Source: Amycolatopsis sp. 2-15
GTDB taxonomy: Bacteria; Actinomycetota; Actinomycetes; Mycobacteriales; Pseudonocardiaceae
Reading direction: 5' to 3'
Length of the DNA: 64,000 nt
Assembly: GCF_030285625.1 (NCBI RefSeq)
Contig: NZ_CP127294.1
Location: forward strand, 3,916,001-3,980,000
Shown here: positions 25,140 to 33,357 of the stretch, in pieces
Layout: the number at the start of each line of letters is the position of its first letter
Numbering within the stretch: the stretch's first letter is position 1
Position numbers and translations under genes: made by a program
The notes under the pieces: model-generated
What the model was told of the DNA's origin: nothing
The model's database searches: none
Seen by the model: only the letters and a program-made list of their open reading frames with translations

Positions 25140-25167
25140 TGACCGCCGCCCTGGCGCCGGATCGGGG

Positions 25168-25848
25168 TCACCACTGGTTCCAGTGGATGACCTCTTCCGC
25201 GTCCGGCCGGGGCGCGGGCTTGAAGTCCGTGCCGAGTGTGTAGGCGAGCGGTATCATCACCAGCTGCGCGACGTTGTCGTACGGGATTCCCAGCAGCTGC
25301 GCGATCTCCTGCTCCCGCAGCGCGTGGAGCGTCGTCCACGCGGTGCCGAGGCCGCGTGCGCGGGCGGCGAGCATGAAGCTCCAGATCGACGGCAGGACGT
25401 TCGACGCCCCGGCGACGGCGGAGTAGCGGTCAGGCCCGGTGCTGCAGCCGAGCACCAGCGCCGGCGCGTCGCCCATGTGATCGCCGAGGTACTCGGCGGA
25501 GCTGGACATCTTGTCGTACTGGGCCTTGGTTTCCGCGTCCTCGAACTTCCAGCGGCGTGGGTAGCCGGGTGACCGCATGAACTTGTCGTAGCCGTCGCGG
25601 TAGATCTCCCCGAGCGCGGCGCGTTTTTCCTGATCGGTGACGACCACGAAGCGTGCGGTGACGACGTTCGACCCGGTCGGTGCCTGCAGCGCCAGCGTCA
25701 CGCACTCGCGGATGAGCTCGTCGGGCACGGGCCGGGTGAAGTCCAGCCGCTTGCGCACGGCTCTGGTGGTGGAGAGCAGTTCGTCGGGCGTCAAGTCGAG
25801 CGTTGTCACGGGAATCTCCCCAAGCTGGTCGAGGACGGTGGCCGTCAT
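25168..25848 (-). CDS. Nitroreductase-family FMN oxidoreductase
   Basis: A 226-residue nitroreductase-like protein. FMN-binding features are TTRAVRKRLDF near residue 27, LQAPTGSNVVTARFVVVTD, and the C-terminal LARARGLGTAWTTLH block followed by IPYDNVAQLVMIPLAYT. Family members reduce nitro groups, quinones or other electrophiles with NAD(P)H. The start ATG at 25848 sits only 7 bases from the operator-like GCACCGATCGTT at 25855, so the transcript is probably leaderless or nearly so and directly blocked by a repressor. It converges with the pcaL gene. Confidence 0.88.
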   Translation of the reverse strand: MTATVLDQLGEIPVTTLDLTPDELLSTTRAVRKRLDFTRPVPDELIRECVTLALQAPTGSNVVTARFVVVTDQEKRAALGEIYRDGYDKFMRSPGYPRRWKFEDAETKAQYDKMSSSAEYLGDHMGDAPALVLGCSTGPDRYSAVAGASNVLPSIWSFMLAARARGLGTAWTTLHALREQEIAQLLGIPYDNVAQLVMIPLAYTLGTDFKPAPRPDAEEVIHWNQW

Positions 25849-25854
25849 TATTAC

Positions 25855-25866
25855 GCACCGATCGTT
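25855..25866 (-). promoter_or_regulatory. Shared operator motif, site 2 (nitroreductase gene)
   Basis: GCACCGATCGTT, identical over 12 bases to the 18307 site, but diverging after that (GCGG instead of CTCA). It is immediately upstream of the nitroreductase ATG (25848), where repressor binding would block initiation. Confidence 0.45.
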
Positions 25867-25924
25867 GCGGAATCCACGTGTCGCGCGTGACGGTGCGCGG
25901 GTCAGGGGCTGCTACGAAACACGT

Positions 25925-25958
25925 GGTTGCCCACGGCCGGAGTGGACCGTGGGCAACC
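25925..25958. terminator. Hairpin downstream of the SDR gene
   Basis: GGTTGCCCACGG at 25925-25936 pairs perfectly with CCGTGGGCAACC at 25947-25958 across a 10-base loop. It lies 20 bp past the stop of the SDR gene at 25978 (minus strand) and upstream of the nitroreductase promoter, so it most likely ends the SDR transcript. Confidence 0.7.
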
Positions 25959-25977
25959 GCAGCTGGGGGAGCGCCGG

Positions 25978-26775
25978 TCAGGTGGTGTAGCGCGGAGCCG
26001 GGGTCGAGAGCGACAGGTTCGGGATCAGCTTCTGGCGGCCGGCCTCGTAGTCCTCCCACTCGCCGAGTTCCGGCAGCGACAGGATGGTCACCGGTTCGCC
26101 CTTGTCCAGGCCGGCCAGCGCCGCGTCCGCCGCGTCCGCGGAGGTCATGACCCACTCGTCCGGGAACGCGGAGAGCTCGATGCCGGAGCCGTCCCAGAAC
26201 TCGGTGCTCAGTGCGCCGGGCAGTACGGCCTGCACGCGGACGCCGGTCTCGGCGAGTTCCTGGTGCAGGCTCTGGGTGAAGGCGAGCACGTAGGCCTTGG
26301 TGGCGCTGTAGGTCGCGGAGACCGGCATGATGTTCAGTGCCAGGGCCGAGGAGATGTTCACGATCGTGCCGTGGCCGCGGGCCACCAGTCCGCCGACCAC
26401 CGCGGTGGTGAGGCGGGTCAGTGATGTCACGTTCAGGGTCACCAGGTTTTCGAGCGCGGCGGGGTCGGCCCCGTTGAGCGGGCCGAACAGGGAGCCGCCG
26501 GCGTTGTTCACCAGTACGTCGATGGTGTCGTCGCCGCGCAGCTTGTCCTCGACCTGCTGCAGCTGCCGGGTGTCGGTGAGGTCGGCGACCACGACCTCGA
26601 CCTTGCGGCCGGTGCTGCCGGTGATCTCGGCGGCCAGCTTGTCGAGGCGCTCCTTCGTGCGGGCGATGAGGACCAGGTCGTGGCCGCGCTCGGCGAGGCG
26701 CCGCGCGTAGTCGGCGCCCAGGCCGGTGGACGCGCCGGTGACGACGGCCGTGCCCGGTCGGGTGTTGTCGCTCAT
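25978..26775 (-). CDS. SDR family oxidoreductase (classical, YqjQ/DltE-like)
   Basis: A 265-residue classical SDR from the ATG at 26775 (MSDNTRPGTAVVTGAST). Landmarks: TGASTGLG cofactor loop, ADLTDTRQL, NNAGGS, the catalytic Ser in NISSALA, YSATKA (Tyr and Lys) and a PGALSTEF loop. It ends with a longer C-terminal segment (IEL, then WEDYEAGRQKLIPNL). The substrate cannot be named. It is read toward the hairpin at 25925. It faces a TetR gene on the same strand upstream (26936-27499), with an AT-rich partial palindrome between them, so local TetR control is likely. Confidence 0.88.
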   Translation of the reverse strand: MSDNTRPGTAVVTGASTGLGADYARRLAERGHDLVLIARTKERLDKLAAEITGSTGRKVEVVVADLTDTRQLQQVEDKLRGDDTIDVLVNNAGGSLFGPLNGADPAALENLVTLNVTSLTRLTTAVVGGLVARGHGTIVNISSALALNIMPVSATYSATKAYVLAFTQSLHQELAETGVRVQAVLPGALSTEFWDGSGIELSAFPDEWVMTSADAADAALAGLDKGEPVTILSLPELGEWEDYEAGRQKLIPNLSLSTPAPRYTT

Positions 26776-26853
26776 GTCAAAACCACTCTCTGCCAACGGA
26801 TCTGCGAATAGGGGAACAGCCGACTCGGGGTGCGAGAGCACCTTGGCTGGCTT

Positions 26854-26875
26854 TTAAGTTACCGTACCAATTTAA
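26854..26875 (-). promoter_or_regulatory. AT-rich partial palindrome, promoter/operator of the SDR gene
   Basis: TTAAGTT and AATTTAA flank an ACCGTACC core: the outer TTAA and inner TT/AA positions are symmetric, the centre is not. It stands out in 70% GC surroundings and lies about 80 bp upstream of the SDR start. Likely promoter overlapped by an operator for the neighbouring TetR. Confidence 0.45.
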
Positions 26876-26898
26876 AGACGGCAAGGCGGGTGAGGGAG

Positions 26899-26928
26899 TC
26901 CTGGCTCACGTGCGGCCGTGAGCCAGGA
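26899..26928 (-). terminator. Hairpin ending the TetR gene at 26936
   Basis: TCCTGGCTCACG (26899-26910) pairs perfectly with CGTGAGCCAGGA (26917-26928), with a 6-base loop, 8 bp past the TetR stop codon. No T tract follows, as is common in high-GC actinobacteria. Confidence 0.7.
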
Positions 26929-26935
26929 CGCCGGG

Positions 26936-27499
26936 TCAGTCCAAAGTGTCCAGCACGCTGGTGCGCGCGCTGTCGAGGATCTTCTCCGACAGCGCGGAAT
27001 CTGCCGTTGCACGAGCGAGCAGGATCGCGCCCACGAGGGTGCAGACGCGCGAGAGGCCGTCGTTGTCCTCGGTGGACATCCAGTCGGCGAAGCCCTGCAT
27101 GCCGTCGCCGTAGGCCTCGCGCGTCTGCGGCTCGGTCTTCTCCCGGGCCAGGTCGCCGACGAAGCCGGCGGTGGGGCAGCCGTCACCGGGGTCGTCGCGG
27201 TGCTCCGGCGAGAGGTAGTACTCGACCAGCGCCCGCTGCGCCGCGCCGTGTTCCCCCGCTGACTCGTCGAAGCCCGCGAGCTGGTCGAGCAGGTTCGTGA
27301 AGGCCAGGGCGGTCGCCTCGGTCAGCAGCGCCTCCTTCGACGCGAACTGGCTGTAGAAGCCCCCGTGTGTCATGCCCAGCGACTTCATCAGGTCCGCGAC
27401 CCGCAGATTCGGCACACCCTGCTCGCGGAACAGCCGAGACGCGGCGGCCACGACGTTCTTGCGGTTCTCCTGGGCCTGGGCCTGTGAAACGCGGCTCAT
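26936..27499 (-). CDS. TetR-family regulator (copy 1)
   Basis: A 187-residue TetR protein. The N-terminal helix-turn-helix region (about 10-56) reads RKNVVAAASRLFREQGV, then LRVADLMKSLGMTHGGFYSQ, FASKEALL. The C-terminal part holds the ligand and dimer domain with a CPTAGFVGDLARE segment that is typical of the TetR_C_33-like group. Targets are probably its own promoter (inverted repeat at 27513-27532) and the downstream SDR. The inducer is unknown; the neighbouring oxidoreductases suggest an electrophile or aromatic aldehyde. Confidence 0.9.
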   Translation of the reverse strand: MSRVSQAQAQENRKNVVAAASRLFREQGVPNLRVADLMKSLGMTHGGFYSQFASKEALLTEATALAFTNLLDQLAGFDESAGEHGAAQRALVEYYLSPEHRDDPGDGCPTAGFVGDLAREKTEPQTREAYGDGMQGFADWMSTEDNDGLSRVCTLVGAILLARATADSALSEKILDSARTSVLDTLD

Positions 27500-27512
27500 G
27501 ACACCCCTCTCT

Positions 27513-27532
27513 TAGATTCGCACCACCATCTA
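27513..27532 (-). promoter_or_regulatory. Inverted repeat TAGAT-N10-ATCTA upstream of tetR copy 1
   Basis: TAGAT at 27513-27517 and ATCTA at 27528-27532, ending 14 bp upstream of the TetR ATG (27499). The position and arm spacing suit an autoregulatory operator. TATGATAAC next to it could be -10-like on either strand. Confidence 0.45.
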
Positions 27533-27590
27533 TGATAACGCCGTGAACTGGCTGTGCTCGGGGGAGTGACCGGCGACTCACGGCCTTTGT

Positions 27591-27610
27591 GCACCAATCG
27601 TTCTCAACAG
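27591..27610 (+). promoter_or_regulatory. Shared operator/promoter motif, site 3 (tetR copy 2)
   Basis: GCACCAATCGTTCTCAACAG, 18 of 20 identical to 18307-18326. It lies 31 bp upstream of the TetR GTG at 27641, with AGAGTAG as a possible -10. This TetR is therefore the best candidate to bind all three sites. Confidence 0.55.
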
Positions 27611-27640
27611 AGTAGCCTCGATGACCGAAGGAGGTTCCCG

Positions 27641-28210
27641 GTGGCGCGCAGCAAGGAGTTCGACCCCGAGGTCGCGCTGGAGCGCGCGATGAGCTTGTTC
27701 TGGGAACGGGGCTACGAGAAATCGTCCCTGCAGGAACTCGTCGACCACATGAAGATCGGACGGCGCAGCCTGTATGACACCTTCGGTGACAAGCATGCCC
27801 TGTTCCTGCGCTCCCTGGGCCGCTACATCACGCAGCGCGAAGCCGTCGAACGCGAACGGGCCGACTCGGCCGTGGACGCCCGGTCGGCCATCCGCACCCT
27901 GCTCGAAACCTCCGTGGTCGAAGGCGCGGTCGGCAGCCGCGGCTGTCTCGCCGTGAACAGCGCCACCGAAGTGTCGCCGGAGGACAACGAGGTGGCGCGG
28001 AGTGTGGAACACCACTTCGCCGCAACCCGGCAGCTGCTGACGGACCTACTCCGGCAAGGCCGCCGCGACGGGAGCGTGCGGTCCTCGCGCGACCCCGAGG
28101 TGCTCGCCACCATCCTGTTCAACGCCTGGCTGGGCCTGCGGGTCCAGGTGCGCGGCGGCGTGGGCGACCCCGAGGCCGACGTCGAGGCACTGCTCACCCT
28201 GCTCGACTGA
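27641..28210 (+). CDS. TetR-family regulator (copy 2), likely owner of the shared operator
   Basis: A 189-residue TetR protein starting at the GTG at 27641 behind GGAGG. The N-terminal domain reads RSKEFDPEVALERAMSLFWE, then a recognition-helix region SLQELVDHMKIGRRSLYDTF. The C-terminal ligand domain has RGCLAVNSATEVSP, where the Cys-Leu-x-x-Asn block is typical of the YxaF/LmrA-like group. Its promoter contains the motif also found before the SDR at 18425 and, in part, before the nitroreductase at 25168. It is probably an autorepressor controlling a small redox regulon; the ligand is unknown. Confidence 0.9.
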   Translation: MARSKEFDPEVALERAMSLFWERGYEKSSLQELVDHMKIGRRSLYDTFGDKHALFLRSLGRYITQREAVERERADSAVDARSAIRTLLETSVVEGAVGSRGCLAVNSATEVSPEDNEVARSVEHHFAATRQLLTDLLRQGRRDGSVRSSRDPEVLATILFNAWLGLRVQVRGGVGDPEADVEALLTLLD

Positions 28211-28322
28211 ACCCGAGGCGACCCCGAGCGCGCGGCCGACTGGCCGCACCTGCTGTTCGAGGAGCACCCTGGTGATGGGAGCGCGACTTGGCCGGCCTCG
28301 TCGTCGGGTGAGAAGGTGCATC

Positions 28323-28682
28323 ATGGCGGTAGTCGAGGATGTTCGCGCCCTGGGCTCGGAGCTCGAGCGCTCCTATCCGGTTTACGTGCGTGGCCGGTTG
28401 AAGTTCCGGGTCAAGCAGATCGTTTATGTCGCGTTCTCCCTCGACGAGACGGTGATGGAGTTCGCGTTCCCGAAGGAGGAGCGCGCCGCGCTCGTCGCCG
28501 GCGAGCCTGCGAAGTTCCTCATGCCGTCGGCGTCGGACATGCGGTTCAACTGGGTCCACGCCGAGCTCGCCGCGCTGGACCCGACCGAGGCCCGCGAGCT
28601 CGTCGTGGACGCATGGCGGATGGTGGTCCCCCAGAAGGTCTCCCGCGCCTACGACCTCGCCCATCCCGATGGCCCGGGATGA
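28323..28682 (+). CDS. MmcQ/YjbR-family protein
   Basis: A 119-residue protein, ATG at 28323 with GAGAAGG upstream. The order RGRLKFRVKQIVYVAFS, PKEERAALVAGEPAKFLMPS, MRFNWVHAELAALD and ARELVVDAWRMVVPQKV matches actinobacterial MmcQ/YjbR proteins, which have a CyaY-like fold and are often annotated as DNA-binding. The true role is not established. It sits 112 bp after the TetR gene on the same strand and may be co-transcribed. Confidence 0.7.
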   Translation: MAVVEDVRALGSELERSYPVYVRGRLKFRVKQIVYVAFSLDETVMEFAFPKEERAALVAGEPAKFLMPSASDMRFNWVHAELAALDPTEARELVVDAWRMVVPQKVSRAYDLAHPDGPG

Positions 28683-28710
28683 CCGTCCCGCGGTCGACGA
28701 CGAGTTCGAC

Positions 28711-28873
28711 GAGTAGGCAGGGTCGAAGCGCCGCCGATCGCGTAGTGGATGCGGGTGCCGTTCACTTCGGCGTAGCGGTGCTGGAAGCCGTCCAGGCCGT
28801 CTACCGCGGTTCCCGGTTCGGGATGAGTCACAGTGTGGAGAGATTGTCCGCTCGCCGCATCCGCGATGGACAA
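28711..28873 (-). pseudogene. Alpha/beta hydrolase N-terminal remnant
   Basis: On the minus strand, residues such as GLDGFQHRYAEVNGTRIHY and AIGG match the opening of epoxide-hydrolase or haloalkane-dehalogenase-type alpha/beta hydrolases. The sequence ends after about 50 residues, before the nucleophile elbow, so only a fragment remains. It marks the left edge of the eroded zone. Confidence 0.55.
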
Positions 28874-29404
28874 GACCGATCCGCCTCACGCATGCTTTCC
28901 GATGAACGGGGATCAGCACTCACTGTCCACTCTGGATGGACACCGGTCAGGCCGATGAGACTCACGTCAATGGACACTCGCGAAATCGCCACGTGCGACG
29001 CCTCCGACACGACTGTGCCCCGGCCAGTGATGTCACCGGCAGAAGCTGTGCGAGACGCATCAGCATGAGTCTTTCCGTTCATGATCATCGGATAGAACCG
29101 GCTGCGTGAGGACGGCCACGGCAACCGTGACCTCCACGATTTGTGACGTGCGCCCGATTCGTCGCGAAGTCGGCGCCCAGCAGGCCCTAAACGACCCTTG
29201 CGGCGTCGGCAAACGCTGCGCTGGCAGGCACGGCGGAATGTGCGGCGGGCCTGCCAAGGCCTGCGAACTCGGATCCGGGAGATCTTGCGTGCCATTTGAA
29301 CCCGGCGGTCAATAGGAAGGCTTGTTGGCGGTGAACGTGGCGTCGTTGGTCGAGCTGTCGCCCGCGATCCGCCGAAGGCGAAGGTGTGGACTGCCGCAGC
29401 AGAC
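28874..29404. other. Stretch without a recognisable gene
   Basis: About 530 bases at the entry to the degraded zone. Frames here are open only by composition, and no family signature is seen. Local GC is lower than in the flanks. Confidence 0.4.
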
Positions 29405-29625
29405 TGGCCGGGTGCAGTACGGCTAGGAGGTCGGCGAGTCGGCCCCGAAGACCACCTCGTCGGAAGGTCTCGTCGCGCTGGACGCCGACACCGTCGTCGT
29501 GCTGCGTGCGCACCTCGCTCACCAGGATGAGGGTCGGTGCCGCATGGGTTGAGAGCGGCCTGTTGTTCACCCAGTCTGATGGCAGCCCGTTGGACCCGGC
29601 GGATGTGGCGGCCGGTTCCAGGAGC
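29405..29625 (+). pseudogene. Tyrosine recombinase (phage-type integrase) remnant
   Basis: Split reading frames together resemble the central integrase segment: APKTTSSEGLVALDADTVVV and LRAHLAHQ in one frame, then, after a frameshift with an in-frame TGA, AWVESGLLFTQSDGSPLDP. An upstream TAG also interrupts it. The catalytic C-terminal half (R-H-R-Y) is absent. Lying 160 bp from a tRNA 3' fragment, it is most likely the relic of an integrated element. Confidence 0.65.
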
Positions 29626-29741
29626 TGACCCGTCGTCCGCGAAGATCATCCCGCGGTCGGCAACGCGACAGCTCGGGCAAGACTCGGGCACGTCACCGGC
29701 CATTGTGGACGATGGGCAACCGGACGATTCGCTTCCACATA

Positions 29742-29780
29742 ACGCAAAATCCCCAGGCCGGAAGTGATCCGAACCTGGGG
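29742..29780 (-). terminator. Rho-independent terminator next to the tRNA fragment
   Basis: Reading the minus strand, CCCCAGG (29780-29774) pairs with CCTGGGG (29757-29751), followed by ATTTTGCG. It lies directly past the 3' end of the tRNA-like fragment, as expected for a tRNA gene terminator. Confidence 0.6.
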
Positions 29781-29786
29781 AATGAG

Positions 29787-29830
29787 GGTGCGCCATCAGG
29801 GACTCGAACCCCGAACCCGCTGGTCAAGAG
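29787..29830 (-). other. 3' half of a tRNA-Lys(CTT) gene, probable attachment site
   Basis: The minus strand reads CTCTTGACCAGCGGG, then TTCGGGGTTCGAGTCCC and TGATGGCGCACC: the anticodon loop with CTT, the 3' strand of the anticodon stem, variable loop, T-arm and acceptor 3' strand of a lysine tRNA. Upstream of the anticodon loop the sequence does not form the D-arm or the acceptor 5' strand. It is therefore not a functional tRNA. A truncation at the anticodon loop is the usual att core of integrative elements that use tRNA genes. The full copy would be at the other end of the element, outside the window. Confidence 0.7.
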
Positions 29831-30269
29831 TCGGAACCTTGCTGTGTCGGATGGTGTCGAGTGATGCCGGACGAGATCGTTTCCTCGGCTCAGCGTCGGT
29901 TGTGGTCGCATGTTGGTGTCGTCGAGTGTCGTCGTGGTTCGGACTTCTCGGGCTCGCCGGTGTCGGATTGTGTCGTGGAGTTCGTCGGTGCCGTAGATGC
30001 TTTCTCTGGAACGAAAGGCGAGCATCGAGGTGGTTGTTCGCGACCGTGCGGCGCTGATCGCAGTTCGGGTGCTCGGCAGGGTTCTCGTCGGCACACTGGT
30101 GGTGGCGGTCGTCGTTGGTTCGCCGCCGGTGTTGACGGTGGCAGGGTGCCTGGCTGCTGGTGCTGCTGGTGGTCGTGCTGCTCGTCGGTGCGTTGAATCG
30201 GAAGGCAGCTGGTGAGACTGGCTGTGGGACGAGAGTCGAGAACTGTAATCGGGTCGAAAACGGGCGTTA
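29831..30269. other. Stretch without a recognisable gene
   Basis: About 440 bases between the tRNA fragment and the permease relic. A short hydrophobic Val/Leu-rich frame at 30160-30210 reads into the permease remnant, but no start, ribosome site or family is visible. Confidence 0.35.
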
Positions 30270-30905
30270 CTTCCTTGTGCTGCGCGCACAGGTCCTCACC
30301 GGCGAAGCGCTCAGCCACGTCGCGTTCATCGCAGCGCTGGCCACCCTCGCCTTCGGGATCGAGCCGCGCATCGGGCTCTTCACCGCGACCATCGCGATCG
30401 CGGTTCTGATGGGGCACGCTGGGCCGCAGGGGACACCCGGACGACGTCGTGATCGGCAACATCTTCGCCTGGATCCTGGGACTCGGCGTCTTCTTCCTCA
30501 CCGTCTACACCACCAACCGCAGCACCGGCAACGGCGCCGCCGGGGTGAACGTCCTGTTCGGATCGATCTTCGGCTTCAGTTCCGGTAACGCCGTTCTCGC
30601 CGCGGTCATCGGTGCCGCGCTGTGCCTGCTGATGCAGCTGCTCGCGCGGCGGCTGCTGTTCGCGACCCTGGATCCGGACGTCGCCGCTGCCTGCGGCCTG
30701 CCGGTGCGGCTGATCGGGTTCGGTTTTCCCGCCCTCGTCGGCGCTTGCACCGCTGAAGCCGCGCAGGCGGCCGGAGCACTGCTGCTGCTCGGCCTCGCCG
30801 CCCCCGCCGGAGCGGCCGTCCGGCTGACCACTCGTCCCTACCGGGCACTGGGCCTGTTCGTGGTGTTGGCCGTCGCGGACCTGTGGGCCGGCCTGACGTC
30901 GAGCT
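30270..30905 (+). pseudogene. Metal ABC transporter permease (ZnuB/MntB type) remnant
   Basis: Two frames carry successive pieces of one permease: QVLTGEALSHVAFIAALATL and IGLFTATIAIAVLMG, then after a frameshift near 30420 IGNIFAWILGLGVFFLTVY, FSSGNAVLAAVIGAALCLL and AAGALLLLGLAAPAGAAVRL. The matches are to the ABC-3 (zinc/manganese) permease family. The N-terminal helices and the C-terminus are missing and there is an internal loss at the frameshift. No ATPase or binding-protein gene is next to it. Confidence 0.65.
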
Positions 30906-30994
30906 GCACGGTTCCGAACCTGCCACCCTGCTTCGCTATCCGTGACAGCTCTTTTGGTGCTCCTCGTGGCGTGGTGGAGCGGTAGGCTCCGTCC

Positions 30995-32692
30995 ATGGAC
31001 GAGACTCCGGACATCAAGCCGCGCAGTCGCGACGTCACGGACGGCCTGGAGCGCACCGCCGCGCGCGGGATGCTGCGGGCCGTGGGCATGGGTGACGACG
31101 ACTGGGTGAAGCCCCAGATCGGTGTCGCTTCTTCGTGGAACGAGATCACGCCGTGCAACCTGTCGCTGGACCGGCTGGCGAAGGCAAGCAAGGACGGCGT
31201 GCACGCCGCGGGTGGCTACCCGCTGGAGTTCGGCACGATCTCGGTGTCCGACGGTATCTCGATGGGCCACGAGGGCATGCACTTCTCCCTGGTGTCGCGT
31301 GAGGTGATCGCGGACAGTGTGGAGACCGTGATGCAGGCCGAGCGGCTGGACGGCTCGGTGCTGCTGGCCGGCTGTGACAAGTCGCTGCCGGGAATGCTGA
31401 TGGCGGCCGCCCGGCTCGACCTTGCCAGCGTGTTCCTCTACGCCGGTTCGATCCTGCCCGGCCGGGTCACGCTGTCGGACGGCGGCGAGCGCGAAGTCAC
31501 GATCATCGACGCGTTCGAGGCAGTCGGTGCCTGCGCCAGGGGCCTGATGAGCCGCGCGGACGTCGGATTGATCGAGCGCGCTATCTGCCCCGGCGAAGGC
31601 GCGTGCGGCGGGATGTACACGGCGAACACGATGGCCAGTGCGGCCGAGGCACTGGGTATGTCGCTGCCCGGCAGCGCGGCTCCGCCGGCGACGGACCGGC
31701 GGCGTGACGGGTTCGCGCGGCGGTCCGGTGAGGCGGTGGTCGAGATGCTGCGCAAGGGGATCACCGCTCGGCAGATCATGACCCGGGAGGCGTTCGAGAA
31801 CGCGATCGCCGTGGTGATGGCGTTCGGCGGCTCCACCAACGCGGTGCTGCACCTGCTTGCGATCGCGCACGAGGCGGAGGTAGCGCTCAGCCTGGACGAC
31901 TTCACGCGGATCGGTGCGCGGGTGCCGCACCTGGCCGACGTGAAACCGTTCGGACGGTATGTGATGACCGACGTCGACCGTATCGGCGGCGTGCCCGTGG
32001 TGATGAAAGCGTTGTTGGAAGCGGATCTTCTGCACGGCGATTGCCTGACCGTGACCGGGCGTACGGTCGCCGAGAACCTGGCCGAGGTCGCGCCGCCGGA
32101 CCCGGACGGCACGGTGCTGCGCGCGATGGCCTCGCCGATTCACCCGACCGGCGGCATCACGATCCTGCGTGGTTCCCTGGCGCCGGACGGCGCGGTCGTG
32201 AAGTCCGCCGGTTTCGACTCGGACGTGTTCACCGGCACCGCCAGGGTGTTCGATCGCGAACGCGCCGCGATGGACGCGCTGGAGGACGGCACGATCATCG
32301 CAGGCGACGTCGTGGTGATCCGCTACGAGGGCCCCAAGGGCGGGCCGGGGATGCGGGAGATGCTCGCCATCACCGCGGCGATCAAGGGCGCGGGGCTCGG
32401 CAAGGACGTCCTGCTGCTCACCGACGGCCGTTTCTCCGGCGGCACGACCGGCCTGTGCGTCGGCCATGTCGCCCCGGAGGCAGCCGACGGCGGGCCGATC
32501 GCCTTCGTCCGCGATGGTGATCCCGTCAGCCTCAACGTCGCGACCGGCATGCTGGACCTCGGCGTGGATGCCGCCGAGCTGGCGGCCCGCCGCGCGGGCT
32601 GGACGCCGCTGCCCGCTCGCTACACGCGCGGCGTGCTGGCCAAGTACTCCAGGCTCGTCGGCTCGGCCTCTCAGGGCGCTGTCTGCGGGTAA
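30995..32692 (+). CDS. ilvD: Dihydroxy-acid dehydratase
   Basis: A 565-residue IlvD (EC 4.2.1.9), which dehydrates 2,3-dihydroxy-isovalerate or -methylvalerate in branched-chain amino acid synthesis. Iron-sulfur ligands are seen at C54 (TPCNLS), C127 (GCDKS) and near C199 (GACGGMY); the Mg/carbamyl-lysine motif is CDKSLPGM. Other landmarks are [27 protein letters not shown] and the C-terminal [14 protein letters not shown] with GHVAPEA. The short length fits the actinobacterial 2Fe-2S-type group. It is intact although surrounded by pseudogenes on both sides, with no other ilv gene nearby, so it may be a second, acquired copy. Confidence 0.95.
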   Translation: MDETPDIKPRSRDVTDGLERTAARGMLRAVGMGDDDWVKPQIGVASSWNEITPCNLSLDRLAKASKDGVHAAGGYPLEFGTISVSDGISMGHEGMHFSLVSREVIADSVETVMQAERLDGSVLLAGCDKSLPGMLMAAARLDLASVFLYAGSILPGRVTLSDGGEREVTIIDAFEAVGACARGLMSRADVGLIERAICPGEGACGGMYTANTMASAAEALGMSLPGSAAPPATDRRRDGFARRSGEAVVEMLRKGITARQIMTREAFENAIAVVMAFGGSTNAVLHLLAIAHEAEVALSLDDFTRIGARVPHLADVKPFGRYVMTDVDRIGGVPVVMKALLEADLLHGDCLTVTGRTVAENLAEVAPPDPDGTVLRAMASPIHPTGGITILRGSLAPDGAVVKSAGFDSDVFTGTARVFDRERAAMDALEDGTIIAGDVVVIRYEGPKGGPGMREMLAITAAIKGAGLGKDVLLLTDGRFSGGTTGLCVGHVAPEAADGGPIAFVRDGDPVSLNVATGMLDLGVDAAELAARRAGWTPLPARYTRGVLAKYSRLVGSASQGAVCG

Positions 32693-32734
32693 CGCAGGCA
32701 GGACTGCGTCCGGCGATCCGGCCGGGCGCAGCGG

Positions 32735-33084
32735 TCATGCCCAGACTTCCTTCAGCACCCGCAGGATGTTGCCGCCCAGCACGGCGCGATCTCGCTGTCG
32801 GAGGGCCCGTCTCGGACCAGCTCCCTCCAGATGTTGCCGAAGTGCTCCGTCGGGTGCTCCAATCCGTCCACATAGGGCACTTTCTCGTGGCGCGGTCCGC
32901 CTCCTGTCGCCTTGCCGAGCAGATGCCCGAACACGGTGTGCAGGCCGACGTGGTCGCCGTAGAGGATGTCGGGCCCGACCGCGACGTGCTCGATGCCGAC
33001 CAGGTCTGCGCAGTACCGGAAATGGTCCATGACCGAATGGATGTCGTGCAGGAGATGGCTATGCGACAAGGTGGTGTGCGGCGC
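32735..33084 (-). pseudogene. Membrane dipeptidase (peptidase M19) C-terminal remnant
   Basis: The minus strand gives IEHVAVGPDILYGDHVG, then VDGLEHPTEHFGNIWRELV, and after a frameshift VLGGNILRVLKEVWA ending at a TGA at 32735. These match the end of renal-dipeptidase-type enzymes. The N-terminal two thirds with most zinc ligands are gone; the break point is at about 33085, where an unrelated plus-strand fragment begins. Confidence 0.65.
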
Positions 33085-33087
33085 CGC

Positions 33088-33240
33088 GGGGTCGAGCGGC
33101 TGGCAGGCCGCATCGTGGTGGCGCACAACTGGCCGTTCGACGCGATGCACCTGCGTGCTCAGTTCGAGCGACCCGACATCGACACCCCACTGCATGCGCG
33201 TGCCCGTCTGTGCACCATGCGGGCGGCCGCCGTGGCCAAA
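33088..33240 (+). pseudogene. DEDD exonuclease (DNA polymerase III epsilon-like) fragment
   Basis: A plus-strand fragment reading VERLAGRIVVAHNWPFDAMH, LRAQFERPDIDTPLHARARL and CTMRAA matches the second exonuclease motif of RNase T/epsilon-type proteins. Both ends of the gene are lost. It abuts the dipeptidase fragment on the opposite strand, which marks a rearrangement junction. Confidence 0.55.
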
Positions 33241-33357
33241 CTTTTCAGGAGGGCGCCGTTCCGGAGGTGGGAGCTCCAGGGAACCCTCAGCGACATTACG
33301 CGTGGTACTACAATTTCCAAATGTTTCCGCAAACGTGGCAGAAGGGGGAAGTAATCG

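Noticed and set aside
28828..29796. Minus-strand frame of 322 codons in the eroded zone
   Set aside because: Composition is Arg/Ser-rich without hydrophobic-core periodicity or a ribosome site, and it runs opposite an integrase relic.
29787..29860. A complete tRNA-Lys gene
   Set aside because: The 5' half (acceptor strand, D-arm, 5' anticodon stem) cannot be found upstream; only the 3' half is present.
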